A stretch of 5,770 nt of DNA from Phycisphaerae bacterium. Lineage in GTDB: Bacteria; Planctomycetota; Phycisphaerae; UBA1845; Fen-1342. Positions 1 to 5,770 of this stretch are shown piece after piece. The DNA lies in assembly GCA_022842805.1 (NCBI GenBank), contig JALHOX010000297.1:1-5770 (forward strand), given 5' to 3'. Under the pieces are notes generated by a model. That model worked only from the letters and a program-made list of their open reading frames with translations, made no database searches and was not told where the DNA came from. Position numbers and translations under genes: made by a program. Position 1 is the stretch's first letter; each line of letters starts with the position of its first letter.

Positions 1-771
1 ACGTTTGACGACGGCCTGCGCGAGCATCACCAGTTTGTACTTCCCGAGCTGCAATGGCGCGGCTGGCGGGCGGCGTTTTTTCCGGTGGTGGCGGCGACGC
101 GCGAGCGACTGCCGCTGGCGCCGCACATGATTCACGCCATTCTGGCCTCGGCCAACGCGCGGCTGTTGGCGGCGGAGATCCGTGCCAGGGTCGAGGCCGA
201 GGCGCCCCGGCTGCACATCGCCGACGTCGCCGGGTGGTGTCAGCGACTGTCGCAGGCGACGCGCTATGACACGGCCGAAACGGTCTTCGTGAAGCGGGCG
301 CTGCAAACGGCGCTGCCGGCGGAGATGCGCCAGCGATTGCTGGGCGAGTTTTTCGCCGCGCATGTGCGGCTGCCGCTGATGAGCTGGGCGAACGAGCTGT
401 ATATGACCGAGGCGGAGCTGCGTGAGCTGGTCGCGGCGGGGATGTATGTCGGCGGCCACACGTTCAGCCATCCGTGGCTGAGCGCGTGCACGCCGGCCCA
501 GCAGCAGCGCGAGATCGATCAGACACGACGATTTCTAATCGAGCTGGGCGCGATTCGCAGCGACGGGCGCTGGGCGATGGCCTACCCCTATGGTGCGTAT
601 GACGCGGTGACCCTGCGGCTGGCGGCGGCGGAGCGGGTGGCGTTGGGTTTGACGACGCGCGTCGCGCCCGCCGATATTTCGCGCGATGCGCGGCTGACGT
701 TGCCGCGGCTCGACACGAATGACCTGCCCTGCGCCCTCGGCAGCGCGACCGAAAGCCTGGTTGCGCCGTAG
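1..771 (+). CDS. Polysaccharide deacetylase, NodB/CE4 family (5' end outside window)
   Basis: The frame is open from base 1 to the TAG at 769-771, giving 256 residues. The true start lies upstream; the GTG codons at 85-88 fall inside the domain. Window residues 1-5 are TFDDG, NodB motif 1, with the presumed catalytic and metal-binding aspartates at 3 and 4. HTFSH at 153-157 is motif 2 (metal-binding H153 and H157), and AYPYGAYD near 195 is motif 3. LPRLDTND close to the C-terminus also fits the family. About 150 residues separate motifs 1 and 2, longer than in compact CE4 enzymes. This insert contains 'HMIHAILAS' and 'FVKRALQTALP', which I associate with deacetylases of surface-polysaccharide loci. 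The expected reaction is metal-dependent removal of acetyl groups from an amino sugar or polymer; the substrate cannot be told. The glycosyltransferase gene starts 29 bases downstream, suggesting one transcript. Family confidence is high. Confidence 0.9.
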   Translation, partial: TFDDGLREHHQFVLPELQWRGWRAAFFPVVAATRERLPLAPHMIHAILASANARLLAAEIRARVEAEAPRLHIADVAGWCQRLSQATRYDTAETVFVKRALQTALPAEMRQRLLGEFFAAHVRLPLMSWANELYMTEAELRELVAAGMYVGGHTFSHPWLSACTPAQQQREIDQTRRFLIELGAIRSDGRWAMAYPYGAYDAVTLRLAAAERVALGLTTRVAPADISRDARLTLPRLDTNDLPCALGSATESLVAP

Positions 772-800
772 GGCGGCGTGCGGCGGTCCGGACGAGGGAC

Positions 801-2741
801 ATGTCGCCCAGCAGGCGTGACGACGCAACCGCAGTCGCGGCCAACGAGGCCCTCCTGCACCGGCCGCGGCGAGGATGGATGATCGTCGTGGCGCTGCTCG
901 GCGTGCAGGCCTTGCTGGCGTTTGGGTCGATCACCGCCGACAGCCGCACGTTTGACGAAACGTCGCATTTCATCTCGGGGATTACCTATTGGGCCAGGAA
1001 CGATTTTCGGTTTGACCCCGAGAATCCGCCGCTGGTGAACTTGTGGGCGACGCTGCCGCTGCGGTTGGTCGATCTGCCCCCGTTGCCGTTTGCGTCGCGA
1101 GCCTGGACCAAGGCGGATCAGTGGGGATTCGCGGAGGAGTGGTTCGCCCAGTGCGATCCGGTCGATCGCTGGCTTTGGCCGGCGCGGGCGATGATGACGC
1201 TGCTGCTGCTTGGTTTGTCGCTGACCGTGTATGGGGCGGCTCGCGAAGCGGTGGGCGAGACCGGGGCGCTGGTGTCGCTGGCGTGCGTCTGCTTTTGGCC
1301 GACGCTCATCGCCCATGGGCGATTGGTGACTTCTGACATTCCGCTCGGGCTGGTCGCGACGCTGGCGGTTTGGACTGCGTATCGCGCGTTTGCCCGACCG
1401 GGATGGGTGAGATGGATGGCGGCGGCGCTGGCTCTGGCGGCGCTGCTGCTGACGAAGTTTTCGGCGGTGCTTGTGCTGCCGGCGTGGGGCTTGGCGGCGG
1501 TATTGGGCGGGCTCGCCTGGCGGGCGGCGAGACCTACGCCGGGTGGAATGGCGAGAGCGATCGGCGGACCGGTCGCCCGAGCTGTTTCGATGGCGGCGTT
1601 TGCCTATCTTGCGATCTGGGCGACGTATGGGTTTCGCTACTCGATCTATTCCGATGATGTCGCCGATCTGCGCACGATTGCGGATCAGCAAGATGCCCGA
1701 CTTGCGCAGCGGGTCTTCTGGCAACAGATCCTGAACTATGCGGCGCAGCAACGCGGCGCCGTCGTCGTTCCTGGGTTTGTTGCATTCTGCGAAGCACGAA
1801 AGCTTTTGCCGGAAGCGTATCTATACGGGTTTACTTACATGTATCACATGGCGCATGCTCGGCCGGCGTATGCGCTGGGGCAATATGGAGATCGCGGCTG
1901 GTGGTGGTACTTTCCCGCGGCATTCGCGCTAAAGACCCCGGTCGGGTTGCAAATTCTCATCGCGTTGGGGCTGGTCGCCATCGCTGCGGGGAAAGCGCGA
2001 GACACGCGGATCATCGCGAGCATGGGTGCGATGATCGTGATCTACGCGGCCACCGCCGTCGGCGGCAGCATCAACATCGGCGAGCGACATCTGGCGCCGA
2101 TCTATCCCGCGCTTGCGATCGTGGCGGGTGCAGGGGCACAGTTGATGCAACGCGGGGCGGGGCGATTTGTCTTGATCGGCTGCCTGGCCTGGAGCGGAAT
2201 TTCGGCGATCGCGGCGTTTCCGAATTTCATTCCCTACTTTCACGAGCCCGCGCGAATCGCCATGTCGAACGTGCAGATCCCCTGGCTGGTCGACAGCAAT
2301 GTCGATTGGGGGCAGGATCTGCATCGGTTGCGACGATTTGTTTCTGAGCGCGGCGAGGGCAAGCCGGTGAAGCTGGCGTATTTCGGCAGCGCCGATCCGC
2401 GTTTGTATCTGGATTGCGAGCCGCTCATCGGCCATATCGAGCGCCGGCCGCTGGCGACGCTGGAGGCGGGGCTGTTTGTCGTCTCCCCTACCGTGCTCTG
2501 CGGCGCGTATCACCCGGCGCTGCGTCCCGGATATTGGGCAAATGAGGCAAATCGCGAGCGACTGCGCCCGTCGTCGGCCGCGTCGGATGAGGAGCGATCG
2601 CTGCATGAGCGGCGCGTTGAGCTGCTCCTGGCGCGGCTGCGCGGGCGGGCCGCCGACGCGCGGGTCGGGGCGTTGCTGGTCTACCGGCTTAGCGCTGCCG
2701 AGGTCGAATCGTTGTCGTCGCTCGACGAGCCCTATCCATAG
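801..2741 (+). CDS. Multi-pass membrane glycosyltransferase, GT39/ArnT/PMT-like
   Basis: 646 residues. The protein is highly hydrophobic, with a first membrane helix at about 27-44 and many more up to about residue 480. A soluble C-terminal part of about 150 residues follows. The first outside loop has an acidic pair in RTFDETSHF (D52, E53), then PENPPL at 73-78, the pattern of GT39/GT-C enzymes that use polyprenyl-phosphate-linked sugars. HGRLVTSDIPLGL, GERHLAPIYPAL (about 427-438) and DSNVDWGQDL (498-507) are further landmarks of this broad family. Expected role: transfer of a sugar from a lipid-phosphate carrier to a protein, lipid or polymer at the outer face of the inner membrane. Donor and acceptor are unknown. 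The start is uncertain. ATG 801 has GAGGG only 2 bases upstream, and ATG 879 has GAGGA 3 bases upstream; 801 keeps a basic cytoplasmic N-terminus. Its position after a deacetylase gene supports a glycan role. Confidence 0.87.
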   Translation: MSPSRRDDATAVAANEALLHRPRRGWMIVVALLGVQALLAFGSITADSRTFDETSHFISGITYWARNDFRFDPENPPLVNLWATLPLRLVDLPPLPFASRAWTKADQWGFAEEWFAQCDPVDRWLWPARAMMTLLLLGLSLTVYGAAREAVGETGALVSLACVCFWPTLIAHGRLVTSDIPLGLVATLAVWTAYRAFARPGWVRWMAAALALAALLLTKFSAVLVLPAWGLAAVLGGLAWRAARPTPGGMARAIGGPVARAVSMAAFAYLAIWATYGFRYSIYSDDVADLRTIADQQDARLAQRVFWQQILNYAAQQRGAVVVPGFVAFCEARKLLPEAYLYGFTYMYHMAHARPAYALGQYGDRGWWWYFPAAFALKTPVGLQILIALGLVAIAAGKARDTRIIASMGAMIVIYAATAVGGSINIGERHLAPIYPALAIVAGAGAQLMQRGAGRFVLIGCLAWSGISAIAAFPNFIPYFHEPARIAMSNVQIPWLVDSNVDWGQDLHRLRRFVSERGEGKPVKLAYFGSADPRLYLDCEPLIGHIERRPLATLEAGLFVVSPTVLCGAYHPALRPGYWANEANRERLRPSSAASDEERSLHERRVELLLARLRGRAADARVGALLVYRLSAAEVESLSSLDEPYP

Positions 2742-2773
2742 GCATACGGTTGCAGCGGTAGCCCCTCGTGTTC

Positions 2774-2784
2774 GAGGTCGAGGT
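2774..2784 (+). promoter_or_regulatory. Tandem Shine-Dalgarno sequence supporting a TTG start
   Basis: GAGGT occurs twice, at 2774-2778 and 2780-2784, as part of a short direct repeat of TCGAGG. The second copy ends 8 bases before TTG 2793, an ideal distance. No ATG, GTG or other TTG lies in this frame between the upstream stop (2739-2741) and 2793. The motif therefore decides the start of the next gene. Confidence 0.6.
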
Positions 2785-2792
2785 CGTTTGCG

Positions 2793-3296
2793 TTGAAAAG
2801 TCATATTCACTACGAAGCGGCCTTTGATGCGTGTCTGCGGACGCGGGGAGTGCCGTTTGTTCCGGTGGACGAGGGGAAGAAAGCGACGTTTCGCGACGCG
2901 AAGCTGAAGAGCTTTGATTTCATCGTCTACTCGACACAGGGCACGAACTGGCTCGTCGATATCAAGGGCCGACGCTGGCAGGCCCGCCGCCCCGGCCGCA
3001 AGCCGGCGTGGGAAAACTGGATCACGCAGGAAGATTGCGATGGATTGCGGCAGTGGGAGGCGGTCTTTGGGGCGGGCTTTCGAGCGATGCTGGTGTTTGC
3101 GTATCTGCTCGAATCCACCGTCGGCGCGCCGCCGGAGCTGCTCTACAGCCATCAGGAGCAGAGCTACATCTTTGTCGGCATTCCGCTCGCCGATTACGCC
3201 GCTCACGCGCGGCTGCGCAGCCCGAAATGGGGGACGATCACGATGCCGACGGCGGCGTTTGCGGAGCGATGCCGGCCGCTGGCGCAGTGGCTGTAG
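2793..3296 (+). CDS. Uncharacterised protein with PD-(D/E)XK nuclease-like core
   Basis: 167 residues, probably starting at TTG and ending at TAG 3294-3296. I do not recognise a named family but believe similar small proteins occur in planctomycetes. The N-terminus has HYEAAFDACLR (6-16) and a PFVPVDEGKKA stretch (21-31). It is followed by FDFIVY with D42, then LVDIKGRRW with D56-I-K58. E8, D42 and D56-x-K58 are arranged like the acidic helix plus D...(D/E)xK of restriction-endonuclease-fold proteins. A helical stretch with Q87-W88-E89 could supply a further active-site residue. There is no signal peptide or membrane segment, so the protein is probably cytoplasmic. Residues 60-76 are rich in Arg, Lys and Trp, which would suit nucleic-acid contact. 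It lies 51 bases after the glycosyltransferase and in the same frame, with no stop between. Nuclease function is inferred from motif layout only; a non-catalytic member of the fold is equally possible. Confidence 0.75.
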   Translation: MKSHIHYEAAFDACLRTRGVPFVPVDEGKKATFRDAKLKSFDFIVYSTQGTNWLVDIKGRRWQARRPGRKPAWENWITQEDCDGLRQWEAVFGAGFRAMLVFAYLLESTVGAPPELLYSHQEQSYIFVGIPLADYAAHARLRSPKWGTITMPTAAFAERCRPLAQWL

Positions 3297-3344
3297 TACC
3301 ATTCGGCGAATCAGGACGGGGACGCAAGCTGCCGGAAAGAGCTG

Positions 3345-3350
3345 AAAGGA
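3345..3350 (+). promoter_or_regulatory. Ribosome binding site of the SDR gene
   Basis: AAAGGA ends 5 bases before ATG 3356. This start places the TGASRGIG nucleotide-binding motif at residues 9-16, as expected for a classical SDR. The frame stays open far upstream (to beyond 3008), but that part only overlaps the previous gene out of frame. Confidence 0.6.
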
Positions 3351-3355
3351 CGCCG

Positions 3356-4054
3356 ATGACCAGCAATGTCGTATTAATCACGGGTGCGAGCCGAGGAATC
3401 GGGCTCGCGACGGCCGAGAGCTTCTCACGCGCGGGCTATCGCGTTTTTCTGGCGGCGCGCGACAAGGCGGCCCTGGCGCAGGCGGAGCGGCGCGTGGCGG
3501 CGAGCGGCGGAGAGGCCGCGTCGATCGCGGTCGACCTGGCGCAGCGCGACGGCGCGGGGCGATTGGTTGAGGCGGCGATGAAGCGGTTTGGCAGCGTCGG
3601 CGTGTTGGTTTGCAATGCCGGCCTCGCGCCGCTGCACGCGATTCGCGACGAGACCGACGAGACCTATCAGGCGACGCTCGCGATCAATGTCGACGCCGTG
3701 TTTCGCCTGACGCGGGCGATCTGGCCGACATTTCAGCAGCAGCGTGGCGGCGTGATCGTGAACGTCTCGTCGGTCGCGTCGGTCGATCCATTCCCCGGCT
3801 TCGCGGTCTATGGGGCGTGCAAGGCGTGGGTGAATCTTTTCAGCCGGGCCGCGGCGGCGGAGGGGAAAGCGGACGGCATTCGCGTCTACGCCGTCGCGCC
3901 CGGGGCGGTCGAGACCGACATGTTGCGGCAACACTTCCCCGACTTTCCCGCGGCTGCGACGCTGGCGCCGGCGGAGGTGGCGGAGACGGTGTTTGCGTGC
4001 ACGCAGCCGGCGATGGCGAATAGCAGTGGGGAGACGATTTTCGTGCGGAAGTAG
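3356..4054 (+). CDS. Classical short-chain dehydrogenase/reductase (SDR)
   Basis: 232 residues, slightly short for a classical SDR (about 250). The Rossmann glycine motif TGASRGIG is at 9-16, D60 follows the third strand, and CNAG is at 86-89. The catalytic tetrad is N111, S139, Y152 and K156 (YGACK). PGAVETDM near 182-190 completes the cofactor site. R13 together with R35 after the second strand (LAARD) favours NADP(H) over NAD(H), by the usual SDR rule. The enzyme should be a soluble cytoplasmic oxidoreductase acting on a hydroxyl or keto group. The substrate cannot be read from the sequence; fatty-acyl, sugar and small-ketone substrates all remain open. The C-terminus (ETIFVRK) is short, without the long substrate-binding tail of larger members. 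It is the last gene of the plus-strand run, 59 bases after the nuclease-like gene and convergent with the next gene. Confidence 0.92.
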   Translation: MTSNVVLITGASRGIGLATAESFSRAGYRVFLAARDKAALAQAERRVAASGGEAASIAVDLAQRDGAGRLVEAAMKRFGSVGVLVCNAGLAPLHAIRDETDETYQATLAINVDAVFRLTRAIWPTFQQQRGGVIVNVSSVASVDPFPGFAVYGACKAWVNLFSRAAAAEGKADGIRVYAVAPGAVETDMLRQHFPDFPAAATLAPAEVAETVFACTQPAMANSSGETIFVRK

Positions 4055-4137
4055 GCGGGGCAGCGGGCAGGGCGAATTGGGCGGATGGAGGTCGGGGCTG
4101 TCGATGGGGGTTCGAGGTCCCCGCTGCTGGCCAACCG
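4055..4137. repeat. Convergent intergenic gap with inverted repeat and tRNA-3'-end-like stretch
   Basis: This 83-base gap separates two genes that converge. GCAGCGGG at 4060-4067 is perfectly complementary to CCCGCTGC at 4120-4127, an 8-bp stem around a 52-base loop. A competing small hairpin pairs GGGG (4107-4110) with CCCC (4119-4122). Neither is followed by a T-run on either strand, so intrinsic termination is not convincing, though a stem between converging genes could still limit read-through. Bases 4106-4133 also resemble the T-arm and acceptor 3' end of a tRNA ending in CCA. No D-arm or anticodon arm can be drawn upstream. Confidence 0.4.
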
Positions 4138-4944
4138 TCAGTTACTGCGATGGCACAGCGCCCTCGCGAAATCGCCGAAGGTTTCTAGTCGCGCCGCGCG
4201 GAACGCCTCCTCTTCTGCGTTGGGCGCGCGTATCGCCGAGTAGGCCGCCGCCACAAACAGAGTCACTGGGCATACCCAAACCGCTGCGATGGCGTATTGG
4301 GCAAGTCCAGCCGCACTTACCCAGACCGCCGCCATGCAAGCAACGAGAAATCCGACGCTCAATCCGACACTTTCTGCCGCGGGTGGTGGCGGAGCGGGCT
4401 GCAACCGTGGAAAACGGGCGGCCCCATGCAGCATGCACCGGCGATACAGCCTTCGCCGGACCCGACGACGCAGTACTTTGGATACGGGCGTGCTTGGCCG
4501 GATGCGAGGCGGCAGCGGCTGAATGCTATTGGCGTACTTCAATACGGTGCGAAAAGCCCCCGCCGTATCGCAACTCGCTCCCAACAAACGCTGCGGTTCG
4601 ATTGTCGCAAGCGTCGTTCTCGGGGTAACAAACGCGACCAGTCGACCGAACGTCAGGTTCTTCCGCGCGAGTTCCGCGATTTCGTAGTTTTTCAGATGTC
4701 GTCGATCAATTCCCTCGGCACCGGAATCGCAAAATTTCTGCCACTCGTGCCAAGTCGCGCTGAATCCAAAGGCTTCTTCGACTTCCAGGGACATTTCGTA
4801 GAAATCGAGCTCTTCCCATGCCCAACGCGGAATCAGCGGGGTGTCGATGTCAATTGCTCGGTCATCGCCGAGCTGGTCGCGCCAGATGTCGATGAGCACC
4901 GCCAGCACTGCGGCTTCATCGGGTCGTCGCATGGCTTCGGCCAA
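4138..4944 (-). CDS. Uncharacterised protein: ACP-like N-terminus, C-terminal membrane hairpin
   Basis: 268 residues from TTG 4944 to TGA at 4138-4140. TTG is preferred because GGGAGG ends 6 bases before it; ATG 4932, four codons later, is too far from that site. I do not recognise a named family. Residues 13-61 (LIDIWRDQLG, then DIDTPLIP, then ELDFYEMSLEVEEAFGF at 45-61) follow the helix pattern of acyl carrier proteins. LTFGRLVAFV (97-106) would match the usual last helix. Where carriers have Asp-Ser-Leu this protein has D47-F48-Y49, so no phosphopantetheine can attach. Next come a GASCDTAGAF stretch (122-131), PSTPVSKVL (150-158), an Arg-rich segment (159-169) and a Pro-rich linker (183-188). 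Two hydrophobic helices follow at about 194-213 and 218-238. The Arg-rich side and the tail (EEEAF...) are probably cytoplasmic. The gene lies 23 bases after the upstream minus-strand gene. Codon third positions are more A/T-rich than in its neighbours. Confidence 0.75.
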   Translation of the reverse strand: MAEAMRRPDEAAVLAVLIDIWRDQLGDDRAIDIDTPLIPRWAWEELDFYEMSLEVEEAFGFSATWHEWQKFCDSGAEGIDRRHLKNYEIAELARKNLTFGRLVAFVTPRTTLATIEPQRLLGASCDTAGAFRTVLKYANSIQPLPPRIRPSTPVSKVLRRRVRRRLYRRCMLHGAARFPRLQPAPPPPAAESVGLSVGFLVACMAAVWVSAAGLAQYAIAAVWVCPVTLFVAAAYSAIRAPNAEEEAFRAARLETFGDFARALCHRSN

Positions 4945-4950
4945 CGCACA

Positions 4951-4956
4951 CCTCCC
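4951..4956 (-). promoter_or_regulatory. Strong Shine-Dalgarno deciding the TTG 4944 start
   Basis: The minus strand reads GGGAGG here, 6 bases before TTG 4944 and 18 bases before ATG 4932. The site sits in the 23-base gap after the stop of the upstream gene (4968-4970). It also argues against the frame's open extension up to 5268, which would overlap that gene in another frame. Confidence 0.65.
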
Positions 4957-4967
4957 GGCGCCGCGTT

Positions 4968-5770
4968 CTACTGCGCCGCCTCGCGAATCGGCGCGGCCAT
5001 CGGGTCGTATTTGTCGTAGTGCATCTGCTTGATCCGTCCGTCGAGCGGATCCAGGTAGGTCAGGACGAGGTTGGGGCTCTTTCGATATTCGAACTGCCCG
5101 TCCTTCGTCTTGCGATTGCGCGCGGCGAAGTCGGGCGCTTCGGCGATATCGAGCACGACGGCGCCGGTGGAGAAGTCGATCGTTTCGTCGCCGACTTTCT
5201 TCGGGCCGCCGATGACGTCGCCGGTCGCGACCTCGAAGCTGCTCTTGAGCCAAGTGCCGGCGCGCCACTTAAAGACATCGACGCGGGCGGCGCCGCCGGT
5301 GCCCGAGGCATTGGCCAGGAAGTAGGCCACCGAAGCGCGGACGGTGACCGGCTGGGTCGGGAGCGACCATTCGCCGGGCAGCACGGCGAGCTTGGCGCCT
5401 TCGGGGTCTTTCAGATCGCGGGGGCGGCCGACGAAGCGATTCCACAGCGCCACGCGGATGCGATAGCGATAGGTCTTGCCCGGTTCCACCGTGTCATCAT
5501 GAAACCAGATCGCGGTCTGCTCGTCGGAGGCGTGCATGACCGGCTTTTCGAGCGTGCTCAGCTTGGCGGAGAAGAGCGCGTCTTCGGCCCGCGCGAGGAT
5601 GCTTTGCGCCTGCTTTTCGATATCGCCCGTGGCCTTTTCGGCAATGACGGCCTTGGCGGCGGTCAGAGCTTCGTCGTACTTCTGGTCGATGATCGCGGCC
5701 TCGGCCGTTTTCAGCTTTTCGCGCTGCGCGGCGAGAATCTCTTTCTTCGAGCGCGTGCCGGGCTCGGCGG
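4968..5770 (-). CDS. Uncharacterised protein with fibronectin-III-like segment (5' end outside window)
   Basis: The frame is open from the right edge to TAG at 4968-4970, giving 266 residues. ATG 5537 is internal, since 77 in-frame codons precede it without a stop. Fragment residues 1-75 are charged, Ala-rich and helical. Within them 'IIDQKYDEALTAAKAVIA' (about 26-43) looks like a TPR-type or coiled-coil helix pair. Residues 88-143 resemble a fibronectin type III domain: TVEPGKTYRYRIRV (93-106), then GEWSLPTQPVTV (132-143) as the closing strand. A second beta-rich part follows, with VDVFKWRAGTWLKSSF, GDVIGGP and IDFSTGAVVLDI, and ends in a C-terminal tail (YDPMAAPIREAAQ). I associate this arrangement with conserved hypothetical proteins of planctomycetes but know no function. 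Such architecture suits an envelope or secreted structural protein. Any signal peptide or membrane anchor would lie outside the window. It is probably cotranscribed with the gene at 4138-4944. Confidence 0.8.
   Translation of the reverse strand, partial: AEPGTRSKKEILAAQREKLKTAEAAIIDQKYDEALTAAKAVIAEKATGDIEKQAQSILARAEDALFSAKLSTLEKPVMHASDEQTAIWFHDDTVEPGKTYRYRIRVALWNRFVGRPRDLKDPEGAKLAVLPGEWSLPTQPVTVRASVAYFLANASGTGGAARVDVFKWRAGTWLKSSFEVATGDVIGGPKKVGDETIDFSTGAVVLDIAEAPDFAARNRKTKDGQFEYRKSPNLVLTYLDPLDGRIKQMHYDKYDPMAAPIREAAQ

Noticed and set aside
588..1751. 387-codon open frame on the minus strand
   Set aside because: It is antisense to the deacetylase and glycosyltransferase genes. Its translation is dominated by Arg, Gln, Pro and His without recognisable motifs, which is typical of a GC-rich shadow frame.
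1929..3302. 457-codon open frame on the minus strand
   Set aside because: It lies antisense to two well-supported plus-strand genes and has a low-complexity Arg-rich translation with no domain pattern.
3008..3355. N-terminal extension of the SDR to 3008
   Set aside because: The added residues overlap the nuclease-like gene out of frame. The Rossmann motif sits at the expected place only when counting from ATG 3356.
4107..4122. Rho-independent terminator from the GGGG/CCCC hairpin
   Set aside because: The stem is only 4 bp and no T-run follows on either strand.
4061..4133. A complete tRNA gene ending in CCA
   Set aside because: The T-arm and part of the acceptor stem can be drawn, but position 8 is not T, and no D-stem or anticodon stem pairs. 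Kept only as a tRNA-like remnant among the findings.
4297..5019. 240-codon open frame on the plus strand
   Set aside because: It opposes the minus-strand membrane gene, crosses its junction with the FN3-like gene, and shows no family motif or plausible ribosome binding site.
4945..5268. N-terminal extension of the minus-strand membrane gene to an ATG at 5268
   Set aside because: The extra 108 residues are an Arg-rich out-of-frame reading of the FN3-like gene. A strong Shine-Dalgarno at 4951-4956 supports TTG 4944 instead.

Overview
The window is a GC-rich bacterial segment with tightly packed genes. Codons mostly end in G or C, and long meaningless antisense reading frames are common. Three encoded proteins look like types I associate with Planctomycetota (possibly Phycisphaerae or a related uncultured lineage): the small HYE...VDIKGR protein, the protein with a 'DDTVEPGKTYRYRIRV' stretch, and the multi-membrane protein carrying DSNxDWGQDL. 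This placement is from memory of such proteins, not from a search, and is moderately secure at best.

Left arm (1-4054, + strand): four genes in one direction with gaps of 29, 51 and 59 bases. They are (i) the C-terminal 256 residues of a NodB-type polysaccharide deacetylase, cut by the window edge exactly at its TFDDG motif; (ii) a complete multi-pass membrane glycosyltransferase of the GT39/ArnT/PMT type; (iii) a 167-residue unrecognised protein with a PD-(D/E)XK nuclease-like core, probably starting at TTG; and (iv) a complete classical short-chain dehydrogenase/reductase. The first two fit together as envelope or extracellular glycan assembly: one moves sugars from a lipid carrier, the other trims N- or O-acetyl groups. 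The last two have no obvious tie to that pathway and may only share transcription.

Centre (4055-4137): the gap between convergent genes. It holds an 8-bp perfect inverted repeat and a stretch resembling the T-arm and 3' acceptor end of a tRNA, including CCA, but no full tRNA and no T-tract terminator.

Right arm (4138-5770, - strand): two genes read leftward, 23 bases apart. The upstream one, cut by the right window edge, has a helical N-terminal region and a fibronectin-III-like segment. The downstream one is a 268-residue protein with a possible acyl-carrier-like N-terminal fold that lacks the phosphopantetheine serine, an Arg-rich stretch, a Pro-rich linker and a C-terminal two-helix membrane hairpin. 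Its third codon positions are visibly poorer in G+C than its neighbours'.

I see no CRISPR array, insertion sequence, rRNA or complete tRNA. The least explained pieces are the two uncharacterised proteins (2793-3296 and 4138-4944) and the tRNA-like 3' end at 4106-4133.
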